This document shows positions 35,749 to 43,660 of a stretch of 64,000 nucleotides of DNA, piece by piece. Origin of the DNA: Gammaproteobacteria bacterium (lineage in GTDB: Bacteria > Pseudomonadota > Gammaproteobacteria > SZUA-140); the NCBI GenBank assembly GCA_016716465.1, contig JADJWH010000006.1, forward strand, positions 124,001 through 188,000, in the 5' to 3' direction. Position 1 is the stretch's first letter; every line of letters begins with the position of its first letter. The position numbers and the translations under genes were made by a program. The notes beneath the pieces are model-generated. The model searched no databases. It saw only the letters and a program-made list of their open reading frames with translations, and had not been told where the DNA came from.

Positions 35749-36492
35749 TCAGTCATGGTCATTGCGATCTTCGTCCCGAGGACGTCCACGAACTATCTTT
35801 CGTCCCGTGAACATCGCCGAAATGATGCTGCCGCCTTCCTTCAGCTCGGTGATAACCACTGCGGCTATGTGCACAACGACGACGACCACGAGGACATAGA
35901 AGCTGTAGAGATGTATTGCTGCGAAGGGCTTGCGGAACGCGCGCATGCTTTCGTAGGCCGCGGCAGAATACATCTCGCGGGCATAGGGCAACAGGGAGCC
36001 CGGATCGATACCCGGCGCCGCTACCCACTGCGCGATCCAATGCCCGATCGGGGGGTAGAACAGATCAGTACCCGCGAGAACCAGGCCGGTAATACCGAGA
36101 CAGGAAATGAGGATAAACAGAGCCGCAATACCCAGCCGTCCTACCGGGTTGTGCCCTAGATACTGCTCCGGGTGACCCGCGATAAAGGCTGCGACATAGC
36201 TGCGTACCGCGTGGAAGTATCCCTCACCGCCCGGAAGGATCGAACGCCACCTAGCATAGCGGTTACCCATAAAGGCCCATGCGATGCGCCAGAGAAAGTT
36301 CAATGCGAAGACGTACCCGATCAAAACGTGAACTGTCTTGAGGGTTACTTTGCCGGCATTGGACACATCGAGATCGCCCGCGTTGAGAATCGTGAAGCCC
36401 ACAGCCCCCAGGGCGATGACGCAGACCACATTGATCCAATGGAACCAGCGGGTGCCCGCGTCCCAGACCGCATAAGATCTCAGTTCAGACAT
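35749..36492 (-). CDS. cytochrome b561-type membrane protein (Ni,Fe-hydrogenase b subunit-like)
   Basis: Di-heme-type integral membrane cytochrome (247 aa) that usually passes electrons between a periplasmic partner and the quinone pool. Histidines typical of the family occur in RWFHWINV (helix 1), KTVHVLIGYVFALNFLWRI (helix 2), and HLYSFYVLVVVVVVHIAAVV (last helix). About four or five hydrophobic segments; the C-terminus is hydrophilic (GRPRDEDRNDHD). No hydrogenase or other dehydrogenase gene is nearby, so its partner is unknown. It lies directly before an attC-like site and in AT-richer DNA, so it may be a gene-cassette passenger. Confidence 0.85.
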   Translation of the reverse strand: MSELRSYAVWDAGTRWFHWINVVCVIALGAVGFTILNAGDLDVSNAGKVTLKTVHVLIGYVFALNFLWRIAWAFMGNRYARWRSILPGGEGYFHAVRSYVAAFIAGHPEQYLGHNPVGRLGIAALFILISCLGITGLVLAGTDLFYPPIGHWIAQWVAAPGIDPGSLLPYAREMYSAAAYESMRAFRKPFAAIHLYSFYVLVVVVVVHIAAVVITELKEGGSIISAMFTGRKIVRGRPRDEDRNDHD

Positions 36493-36794
36493 GTATTCCT
36501 CTCGCCAAGAAGATCACCCAAGTAGATCCATTAAAGCATAACGATACCGTTTCTAACGTGCCGCATGGAGCACCCAGTATTGAGTAGGTATAAAAGTTAT
36601 ACGTTATAACGTAGTAATTCTATACATAACACGCATCCGCACCGATGAATCCATTGATTCCATGCCGTATTCGAGACAGGCTCCAGGGAATACGGATAAT
36701 TTATTGGTGTCAGCCCTCATAGCTTCAATCGGGATCGCCTGCATTGTATAGATGACCGCATCGATTACCCGAAAGTCTTAGTATCTTCATATCA
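36493..36794. other. AT-rich intergenic region upstream of cytochrome b561
   Basis: 302 bases with no supported gene. It contains the palindromes GTTATA-CGT-TATAAC (36596-36610) and ACGTTATAACGT (36601-36612), which overlap and look like an operator. No second attC or attI site was found; GTTAGAA on the minus strand (36557-36551) fails the last core position and has no partner arm. Confidence 0.5.
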
Positions 36795-39473
36795 TTACAG
36801 CGCCAGCGTCACCCGCCTGACATTCTCCGCCCCTGCCACTTCGCTGACACAAAAACCCAGCGCCTCCGCCAGCGCGAGCATCTCGGTGTTCTGCGCAAGC
36901 ACTTCGCCCTCCATGCTTTCGAGTCCGCGCGCACGGGCGATCTCGATCAGGCGCTGCATCAGGCGGTGGCCGATGCCCTTGCGGTGCCAGGCGTCGGCGA
37001 CGACGATGGCAAACTCGCAGGAGCGGTGGTCGGGGTTGACGACGTAACGCGCCACGGCGACCTCGCGCTCCTGACCACCCTGGCTGACGACGGCGATCAA
37101 CGCCATCTCGAGGTCGTAGTCGATCTGCGTGAAGCGCATCAGCATCGCGGGCGTGAGTTCCTGCAGGCTCTGCATGAAGCGCAGGTATTTCGCCTGCGGC
37201 GACAGGCCGCGCACGAATTCCTGCTCGATGTGCGCGTCCTCAGGGCGGATCGGACGCAGTGTGACGTCGGTACCGTCGGGCAACGGGTAGGAAATGCTCA
37301 GCTCGGCGGGATAGGGATGGATGGCCATGTGGGCATAGGGCCGCGCGCCGGGGACGGCCGGCGCGATGCGCGCACGCGCGTCGAGCGCGAGCACGCCGCG
37401 ATCGTCGATGACGAGCGGATTGATGTCCAGCTCGCGCAGCTCGGGCAGCGCGCAGACCAGGTCGGACACGCGCCGCAGCACCGTCACCAGCGCGGACAGC
37501 TTCGCCGGCTTCATGCCGCGAAACTCCCGCAGCAGGCGGGACACGCGCGTGCCGGCGATCATCTCGCTGGCGATGAAGTCGTTCAGCGGCGGCAGCGCGA
37601 CGGCGCGGTCGTGCAGCACCTCCACCAGCGTGCCGCCGGCGCCGCAGCTGATGGCGGGGCCGAAGACCGGGTCCGCCACCACGCCGACCAGCAGTTCGCG
37701 CGTATTCGGGTTGCGCGCCATCGGCTCGACGGTCACGCCATGCAGCGTCGCGTCGGGGCGCTGCCGCTGGACCGATTCGAGCAGGTCGGCGCAGGCCGCG
37801 CGCAGCTCCGCCGTGCCGGCGATGTCGAGGCGCACGCCGCCGACGTCGGTCTTGTGCGTGATATCGGGGGAATCGATCTTGAGCGCGACCGGATACCCCA
37901 GCCGCTCCGCCGCCGCGACCGCCGCGTCGGCATCGCGCGCCGCGATACTGGGGATCACCGGGATGTGAAAGGCCTCCAGCAGCGCCTTGGCCTCGGTTTC
38001 GGTCAGGGTATCGCGCCCCTGCGCCAGCGCGACCCGCACCAGCCCGCGCGCCCGCGCGAGGTCCGGCGGCTCGTGATAGGACAGCGGCGCCGGCACCTGC
38101 AGCAGCAACTGCTGGTTGTGGTGGTGGCTGGCGAGATAGGAGAAGGCCTCGACCGCCTCCTCCGGCGTCTCGAACTGCGGGATGCGGTGGCGCGCGAACA
38201 GCGCGCGCGCCGCCTCCACCTGGGTATCGCCCATCCAGCAGGCCAGCACCGGCTTGGACGCGCCCGTCGCGGCGGCGACCACGGCCTCGGCCGCCGCGCG
38301 CGGGTGCGTCATCGCCTGCGGCGTCAGCATCGCGAGCACGCCGTCGACGGCTGGGTCGGCGAGACAGCCGGCGACTGCCGCGCGGTACAGCTCCGGGCCG
38401 GCATCGCCGAGCAGATCGATCGGATTTCCGCGCGACCAGCGCGCGCCGAGCTGTTGCGCAAGCGCGTTCACGGTCGCATCGGACAGGCGCGCCAGCGCCA
38501 CGCCCTGCTCCGCCGCGCGATCCGCCGCCATCACGCCGGGACCGCCGCCGTTGGTGACGATGGCGAGACGGTTGCCCTGCGCATGGCTGCCGCCGGCCAG
38601 GATCTCGGCGGCGGAGAACATCTGCTGCACGGTGAAGGCGCGCACCGCGCCGGCGCGACGCAAGGCCGCATCGAAGACGTCGTCGCCGCCGACCAGCGCG
38701 CCGGTGTGCGACATCGCCGCGTGCGCGCCTTCGCCGTGGCGCCCGGCCTTGATTGCCACCACCGGCTTCAGGCGCGCGGCCGCGCGCAGGCCGCTCATGA
38801 AGTTGCGCGCGTCGCGCACGCTCTCGATGTAGAGCAGGATGCCACGCGTGGGCGCGTCCAGCGCGAGGTAACCGAGCAGGTCGCCGAAATCGACGTCGAT
38901 GGCGTTGCCGAGCGAGACCACGGCGGAGAAGCCGATGCCGCGCGCCTGCGCCCAGTCGAGGATGGCGGTGCACAGCGCGCCGGACTGCGAGACCAGCGCG
39001 AGCTGGCCGGGCGGCGCCTGGTTGTTGCTGAAGGTCGCGTTCAGCCCGACGCGCGGGACCATGATGCCGAGGCAGTTCGGCCCGACCAGGCGCACGCCGC
39101 GAGCCTGCGCGGTCGCGCGCACCTGCTGTTCCAGCGTGCGCCCGGGCTCGCCCGTTTCACCGAAGCCCGCCGACAGCACCACCGCCGCGCGCACGCCGGC
39201 GGCCCCGCACTGATCGATGATCGCGGGCACGGTGGCGGCCGGCGTCGCGATGACGGCGAGATCAACCGGCGCGCCGGCCTCCGCCAGCGTGGCGTGGCAC
39301 GTCAACCCCTGTACGGTCGTGTGCTTGGGATTGATCGGATGGATGGCGCCCCGGAAACCGCCCGCACGCAGATTGCGCAGCACGATCTCCCCCACCGCCT
39401 CGGGCCGCTCGGTGGCGCCGAAGACGGCGACCGAACGCGGGGCGAACAGGCGATCGAGATAGTGGGGGCCCAT
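36795..39473 (-). CDS. Pat/PatZ-like protein: acyl-CoA synthetase (ADP-forming) domains fused to GNAT acetyltransferase
   Basis: An 892-residue fusion with the layout of bacterial Pat/PatZ (YfiQ) lysine acetyltransferases. Residues 1-460 form the CoA-binding and succinyl-CoA-synthetase-like parts (SVAVFGATERP, VGPNCLGIM, VSQSGALC), 480-700 an ATP-grasp domain (YPVALKIDSPDITHKTDVGGV), and about 735-890 a GNAT domain with the acetyl-CoA loop RKGIGHRLM. E. coli PatZ has lost the catalytic histidine of the synthetase; here the motif MSHTGALVGG keeps His256. It could therefore be an active acyl-CoA synthetase, an acetyltransferase, or both. Single gene, AT-rich region downstream. Confidence 0.88.
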   Translation of the reverse strand: MGPHYLDRLFAPRSVAVFGATERPEAVGEIVLRNLRAGGFRGAIHPINPKHTTVQGLTCHATLAEAGAPVDLAVIATPAATVPAIIDQCGAAGVRAAVVLSAGFGETGEPGRTLEQQVRATAQARGVRLVGPNCLGIMVPRVGLNATFSNNQAPPGQLALVSQSGALCTAILDWAQARGIGFSAVVSLGNAIDVDFGDLLGYLALDAPTRGILLYIESVRDARNFMSGLRAAARLKPVVAIKAGRHGEGAHAAMSHTGALVGGDDVFDAALRRAGAVRAFTVQQMFSAAEILAGGSHAQGNRLAIVTNGGGPGVMAADRAAEQGVALARLSDATVNALAQQLGARWSRGNPIDLLGDAGPELYRAAVAGCLADPAVDGVLAMLTPQAMTHPRAAAEAVVAAATGASKPVLACWMGDTQVEAARALFARHRIPQFETPEEAVEAFSYLASHHHNQQLLLQVPAPLSYHEPPDLARARGLVRVALAQGRDTLTETEAKALLEAFHIPVIPSIAARDADAAVAAAERLGYPVALKIDSPDITHKTDVGGVRLDIAGTAELRAACADLLESVQRQRPDATLHGVTVEPMARNPNTRELLVGVVADPVFGPAISCGAGGTLVEVLHDRAVALPPLNDFIASEMIAGTRVSRLLREFRGMKPAKLSALVTVLRRVSDLVCALPELRELDINPLVIDDRGVLALDARARIAPAVPGARPYAHMAIHPYPAELSISYPLPDGTDVTLRPIRPEDAHIEQEFVRGLSPQAKYLRFMQSLQELTPAMLMRFTQIDYDLEMALIAVVSQGGQEREVAVARYVVNPDHRSCEFAIVVADAWHRKGIGHRLMQRLIEIARARGLESMEGEVLAQNTEMLALAEALGFCVSEVAGAENVRRVTLAL

Positions 39474-39486
39474 ACAAACGACGGTA

Positions 39487-39557
39487 AGGAGTGAGGCGTT
39501 AGGTGTGAGGAGTCAAGTATGAATCACGTCCAAACTTTCGCCTAACGCCTCACTCCT
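39487..39557. repeat. 17-bp inverted repeat, GTGAGGCGTTAGG family
   Basis: Left arm AGGAGTGAGGCGTTAGG (39487-39503) and its exact inverse (39541-39557), each bordered by a second GTGTGAGG unit. It fills the gap between the Pat-like gene's start and the FixH/YtkA-like gene's stop. Related direct copies occur near 17351-17370 and 46493-46521. Confidence 0.75.
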
Positions 39558-39570
39558 CACACCTCACGTT

Positions 39571-39966
39571 TTATTCCGGCCATTCCAGCGTGTATTCGAA
39601 CGCCGCGGTGCGGGCCTGGCCGGCGCAGGTGAAGGTGACCTCGATGCGCCAGTCGCCGCCCATGGAGTACTCGAACCCGGTCCCGGTGTAGGCGCCGCCG
39701 CCCGCATCCTTCATCGGGATGACGGTGGTATCGCTCGACATTTCCATTCCGGGCATGTGCTGCTGCAGCGTGACGGCGCAGCCGTCGGCGGGTGATCCGT
39801 CACGGCTCAGGGTGAATTTCAGTTCCGCCGGCGAACCCACCTTGAGCGGCGCCGGGTTCGTGCGCAGCGCGGCGGTGTAGCCATCGACCGTGGTCGTCTG
39901 CGCGTCGCCCCAGCCGGAGCACGCGGCGAGCCCCAACAGGACGGTCAGAACAAAGGTGCGTTTCAT
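39571..39966 (-). CDS. FixH/YtkA-like lipoprotein
   Basis: A 131-residue secreted lipoprotein: the lipobox LLGLAAC ends at Cys16. The rest is an immunoglobulin-like beta domain of the FixH/YtkA type (LRTNPAPLKVGSPAELKFTL, DWRIEVTF). A His-Met motif MPGMEM and other methionines (MKDAGG) hint at copper handling, as suggested for related YtkA-like proteins, but this is inference. It is eight bases from gloA on the same strand. No cytochrome oxidase genes are near. Confidence 0.7.
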   Translation of the reverse strand: MKRTFVLTVLLGLAACSGWGDAQTTTVDGYTAALRTNPAPLKVGSPAELKFTLSRDGSPADGCAVTLQQHMPGMEMSSDTTVIPMKDAGGGAYTGTGFEYSMGGDWRIEVTFTCAGQARTAAFEYTLEWPE

Positions 39967-39973
39967 GATCCCC

Positions 39974-40363
39974 TCAGTGTGGTTTTGCCTGGATCAGTTC
40001 GATGCGGTAACCGTCGGGATCCTCGACGAAGGCGATGACGGTGGTGCCGTGCTTCATCGGGCCCGCCTCGCGCACCACCTTGCCGCCGCGGCGCCGGATC
40101 TCGTCGCAGGCCGCGTAGGCATCCGCCACCTCGACGGCGATGTGGCCGAAGGCGGTGCCCATCTCGTATTTGTCGGTACCCCAGTTGTAGGTCAGCTCGA
40201 TGACCGCGCCTTCGGCCTCCGGGCCGAAACCGACGAAGGCCAGCGTGAACTTGCCCTCGGGATACTCCTGCAGCCGCAGCAGGCGCATGCCGAGCACCTC
40301 GGTATAGAACTTGAGCGAGCGGTCGAGGTCGCCGACGCGGATCATGGTATGGAGAATGCGCAT
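39974..40363 (-). CDS. gloA: lactoylglutathione lyase (glyoxalase I)
   Basis: Converts the methylglyoxal-glutathione hemithioacetal to S-lactoylglutathione. The start is ATG 40363, giving 129 residues (E. coli GloA: 135). Metal ligands fit His5 (MRILHTMIRV), Glu in VIELTYNW, His in FGHIAVEV, and Glu in YRIELI; the Ni-type gap is consistent with the bacterial enzyme. A much longer reading frame runs upstream into the permease gene and is an artefact. Confidence 0.95.
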   Translation of the reverse strand: MRILHTMIRVGDLDRSLKFYTEVLGMRLLRLQEYPEGKFTLAFVGFGPEAEGAVIELTYNWGTDKYEMGTAFGHIAVEVADAYAACDEIRRRGGKVVREAGPMKHGTTVIAFVEDPDGYRIELIQAKPH

Positions 40364-40416
40364 GGCGCCAGTGTACGGGCAAACGCCGCCCGAGAAAAGT
40401 GCGGCGCGGGGACGCC

Positions 40417-41625
40417 CTACTCGTGGCGCAGCGCCTCGATCGGGTCGAGCCGCGCCGCGCGCCGCGCGGGGAAATAGCCGAACAGCACGCCGATGCCCGC
40501 CGAGAACAGGAAGGACACCAGGTTGATGCCGGGCTGGAACAGATACGGCACCTGCATCACCTGCGCCAGCACGAAGGAGGCGATGGTGGCGATCAGCACG
40601 CCGATCAGTCCGCCCAGCGAGGCGAGCACCACGGCCTCGATCAGGAACTGCAGCAGCACCTCGTATTCGAGCGCGCCGATCGCGAGGCGCAGGCCGATCT
40701 CGCGCGTGCGCTCGGTGACGCTGACCAGCATGATGTTCATGATGCCGATGCCGCCCACCAGCAGGCTGACCGCGGCGACCGCGCCGAGCAGCGTGGTCAT
40801 CACGCGGGTGGCGCTCGACATGGTATCGGCGATCTGGCGCGTGTCGAGCACGTTGAAATTGTCGATGTCGGCGGCGGACAGCTTGCGGCGCTCGCGCAGC
40901 AGCTCGGTGACGGCCGCCTGCACCTGCGCGCTGTCGGCGCCGTCCTCCATCGACACCAGCAGGGTGCGGACATTGAGGTTGCCGGTCACGCGGCGCTGCA
41001 TGGTCCGCAGCGGCAGCACGATAGTGTCGTCCTGATCCATGCCCATGGCGCCCTGCCCCTTCGCGGCCAGCAGGCCGATCACGACACAGGAGAACTGCTT
41101 GACGCGGATGCTCTGTCCCAGCGGGTCGGCGCCGCCGAACAGCTCGCGCCGCACCGTGGCCCCGATGACGCACACCGCCGCGCCGGCGCGCTCCTCCGCC
41201 GCGTCGAAGATGCGGCCGCCGGCCAGTGTCCAGTTGCTGATGTCGAAGTAATTGGCGCTGGAGCCGGAGGCGCTGGTGGACCAGTTGTTGGCGCCATAGA
41301 CCACCGTCACGGTGGACGTCACCTGCGGCGCCACCGCCCGCACGCCGCCGATCTGGGTCGCGATCGCCACGCCGTCGGCCTCCTTGAACGGCGGCGCGCC
41401 GAAGCCGCCGCCGCCCGGCCCCAGGCGCTGGCCCGGGCGCACCATGAGCAGGTTGCTGCCCAGGCTGGAGATCTGGTCCGACACCGCCTGCGTCGCGCCG
41501 CGCCCGAGCGTCACCATGGTGATCACCGCGCTGACGCCGATGACGATGCCGAGGATGGTGAGAAACGAGCGCAGCAGGTTGCGGCGGATCTCGCGCAGCG
41601 CGAGCAGCAGCGCATTCCACCACAT
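40417..41625 (-). CDS. MacB-type ABC permease
   Basis: A 402-residue FtsX/MacB permease: N-terminal helix (RSFLTILGIVIGVSAVITMVTLG), a large periplasmic domain, then three helices near the C-terminus ending DPIEALRHE. Permease and ATPase are separate polypeptides, unlike E. coli MacB. The ATG overlaps the ATPase stop by one base (TGATG). With the adaptor and the NodT-like channel it forms a tripartite efflux or secretion pump; substrate unknown (macrolides, lipopeptides or heme precursors in homologues). Confidence 0.9.
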   Translation of the reverse strand: MWWNALLLALREIRRNLLRSFLTILGIVIGVSAVITMVTLGRGATQAVSDQISSLGSNLLMVRPGQRLGPGGGGFGAPPFKEADGVAIATQIGGVRAVAPQVTSTVTVVYGANNWSTSASGSSANYFDISNWTLAGGRIFDAAEERAGAAVCVIGATVRRELFGGADPLGQSIRVKQFSCVVIGLLAAKGQGAMGMDQDDTIVLPLRTMQRRVTGNLNVRTLLVSMEDGADSAQVQAAVTELLRERRKLSAADIDNFNVLDTRQIADTMSSATRVMTTLLGAVAAVSLLVGGIGIMNIMLVSVTERTREIGLRLAIGALEYEVLLQFLIEAVVLASLGGLIGVLIATIASFVLAQVMQVPYLFQPGINLVSFLFSAGIGVLFGYFPARRAARLDPIEALRHE

Positions 41626-42344
41626 CAGACCGTCTCCGCGCGTTGCGGCGCCCGCGGCGCGCCGTCGCCGTCGATGCGGCCGTCGAGGAAATGCACGACC
41701 CGGCTCGCGTAGGCCGCCATCTCGGACTCGTGGGTCACCATCAGCACGGTGATGCCGCGTTCCGCGTTGAGCGCGCGCACCAGCTCCATGATCTCGTGGC
41801 TGCGCCGGGTATCGAGGTTTCCGGTCGGTTCGTCCGCCAGCAGGACCCGCGGATGCGTGACGATCGCGCGCGCGATGGCGACGCGCTGCTGCTGTCCGCC
41901 CGACAGCTCAGCCGGGTTGTGATGCTCCCAGCCCGCCAGCCCCACCGAGGCCAGCGCCTCGCGCGCCGCGGCGCGGCGCGCGGCCGCGCCCTCGCCGCGA
42001 TAGAGCAGCGGCAACTCGACGTTCTCCTGCGCCGAGGTGCGCGCCAGCAGATTGAAGCCCTGGAACACGAAGCCGAAATAGCGCCGGCGCAGGCGTGCGC
42101 GCTGGTCGCGCGTCAGGCGTTCGACGTGCGTGCCGAGGAACAGGTAGTCGCCGCCGGTCGGCGTGTCCATGCAGCCGAGGATGTTCATCATCGTGGACTT
42201 GCCCGAGCCGCTCGGCCCCATGATCGCGACGAAACTGCCGGACTCGATGTCCATGTCCACGCCGCGCAGGGCCTGGAACGCGGCGATGCCCTGGCCGTAC
42301 ACCTTGGTGACGCCGCGCAGCCGGATCAGCGGCGCGGCATTCAC
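41625..42344 (-). CDS. MacB-type ABC ATP-binding protein
   Basis: A 239-residue ATPase of the LolD/MacB group: Walker A GPSGSGKST, Q-loop FVFQGFNLL, signature LSGGQQQR, Walker B LLADEPT and H-loop THE. The start is GTG 42344, overlapping the adaptor's stop codon (GTGA). Partners the adjacent permease; together they power the efflux operon. Confidence 0.92.
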   Translation of the reverse strand: MNAAPLIRLRGVTKVYGQGIAAFQALRGVDMDIESGSFVAIMGPSGSGKSTMMNILGCMDTPTGGDYLFLGTHVERLTRDQRARLRRRYFGFVFQGFNLLARTSAQENVELPLLYRGEGAAARRAAAREALASVGLAGWEHHNPAELSGGQQQRVAIARAIVTHPRVLLADEPTGNLDTRRSHEIMELVRALNAERGITVLMVTHESEMAAYASRVVHFLDGRIDGDGAPRAPQRAETV

Positions 42345-43660
42345 GACGCCCCCGCCGCCCGCTGCCCGGTGATGACCGCCATGCCCGGCTGCAGTTGCTC
42401 GCCGCTGACCTCGGTCAGGAAGCCGTTGCTGACGCCGGCCTCCACCGGCACGGCGACGGCCTGGCCGTCGCGCAGCACCCACACCTGACGCGCCACCACG
42501 ACCTTGTCGTTGACGGTCTTGCTCTTGACGCCGGTGCGCGGCGGGCGTGGCATCAGGCTCGACACCAGTCCGCCGCCGTCCTGCCGCGGCGCCGCGCCGG
42601 CCTCCGCGCCGTCCGCCGGCGTGAAGCGCAGCGCCGCGTTGGGCACCAGCAGCACGTCCCGCCGCTCGGTGGCCGTGATCTGCGCCGTCGCCGTCATGCC
42701 CGGACGCAGGCTGAGATCCGAGTTGTCCACCGCCAGCACGGTGACATAGGTCACCACGTTGTCCTGGGTCGTCGAGCCGAAATCGACCCGGGTGACGGTG
42801 GCGGGATAATCGCGATTGGGATAGGCGCTGACGGTGAAGGTGGCGCGCTGCCCTTCGCTGACCTGTCCGACGTCGGCCTCGTCGACATTGACCTCGAGCT
42901 TCATCTGGGTCAGGTCCTCGGCCAGCGTGAACAGCGTGACCGCCTGCAGTGAGGCCGCGACGGCGTTGCCGGGATCGACCGAGCGCGCCAGCACGACGCC
43001 GTTGATGGGCGAGCGGATGGCGGCCTTGGACAGGTTCGTCTCGGCGGAGCTGAGCGCGGCGCGCGCCTCGGCCACGCCGGCGCCGGCGCCGGCCTCGTCC
43101 GCCAGCGCGCGCTGCAGCGCCGCCTGGGCCGTGGCGAGTTCGGATTGCGAGGGGACCTGGCCGCCGGACAGGCGCGACACTTCCTCCAGGCGCGCGAGGT
43201 TGTCGCGCGCCTCGCTGGCCGTGGCGGCGGCCTGCCGCACCGTGGCCTCGGCCGAGGTCAGCGCGGCGCGCGCCTGGGTGACCTGGTCGTTCAGCTTGGC
43301 GGTGTCGAGCTCGACCAGGACCTGTCCCTTCCTGACGTGATCGTTGACGTCCACCAGCACGCGCGCGACCGTCCCGGACAGCTCGCTGCCGATGTCAACC
43401 TGATTGGTCGGCTGCAGGATGCCGTTGGCGGTAACCAGCACCGTGAGATCGCCGCGCGCGACGGCCGAGGTCACGTAACGCGGCAGCGCGTCGGCGCGCT
43501 GATACGACTGCCACAACAGGACCGCGCCGATCGCGGCGGCGACCAGGACGCTCACGACCCAGGTCCCGGGCCGGCGCCACCACGGGCGCGCGCCGCCGTC
43601 GCCGAGCAGGCGGTCGATGTCCCCGCTCGAATCGGGGGTCGTGGAATTCTGCGTCACCAT
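42341..43660 (-). CDS. MacA-type periplasmic adaptor (membrane fusion protein)
   Basis: A 439-residue membrane-fusion protein linking the MacB-type pump to the outer-membrane channel. One N-terminal helix (WVVSVLVAAAIGAVLLW) after about 30 cytoplasmic residues; a split lipoyl domain (ELSGTVARVLVDVNDHVRKGQVLVELD and the return SPINGVVLARSVDPGN); a long alpha-hairpin of Ala/Glu/Gln (about 120-205); then beta-barrel and membrane-proximal domains. A 25-residue Gly/Pro insertion (GGGLVSSLMPRPP) is unusual. ATG 43660 overlaps the channel gene's stop by one base. Confidence 0.9.
   Translation of the reverse strand: MVTQNSTTPDSSGDIDRLLGDGGARPWWRRPGTWVVSVLVAAAIGAVLLWQSYQRADALPRYVTSAVARGDLTVLVTANGILQPTNQVDIGSELSGTVARVLVDVNDHVRKGQVLVELDTAKLNDQVTQARAALTSAEATVRQAAATASEARDNLARLEEVSRLSGGQVPSQSELATAQAALQRALADEAGAGAGVAEARAALSSAETNLSKAAIRSPINGVVLARSVDPGNAVAASLQAVTLFTLAEDLTQMKLEVNVDEADVGQVSEGQRATFTVSAYPNRDYPATVTRVDFGSTTQDNVVTYVTVLAVDNSDLSLRPGMTATAQITATERRDVLLVPNAALRFTPADGAEAGAAPRQDGGGLVSSLMPRPPRTGVKSKTVNDKVVVARQVWVLRDGQAVAVPVEAGVSNGFLTEVSGEQLQPGMAVITGQRAAGAS

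Noticed and set aside
36551..36557. Second integron core site (GTTAGAA on the minus strand)
   Set aside because: The last core position is wrong and no matching RYYYAAC arm or hairpin lies within 60-140 bases.
36966..39494. 842-codon plus-strand open frame opposite the Pat-like gene
   Set aside because: Arg/His/Gly-rich shadow of a well-recognised gene on the other strand.
39974..41623. Apparent permease-glyoxalase fusion
   Set aside because: The upstream part is the wrong frame of the MacB-type permease; GloA starts at ATG 40363.
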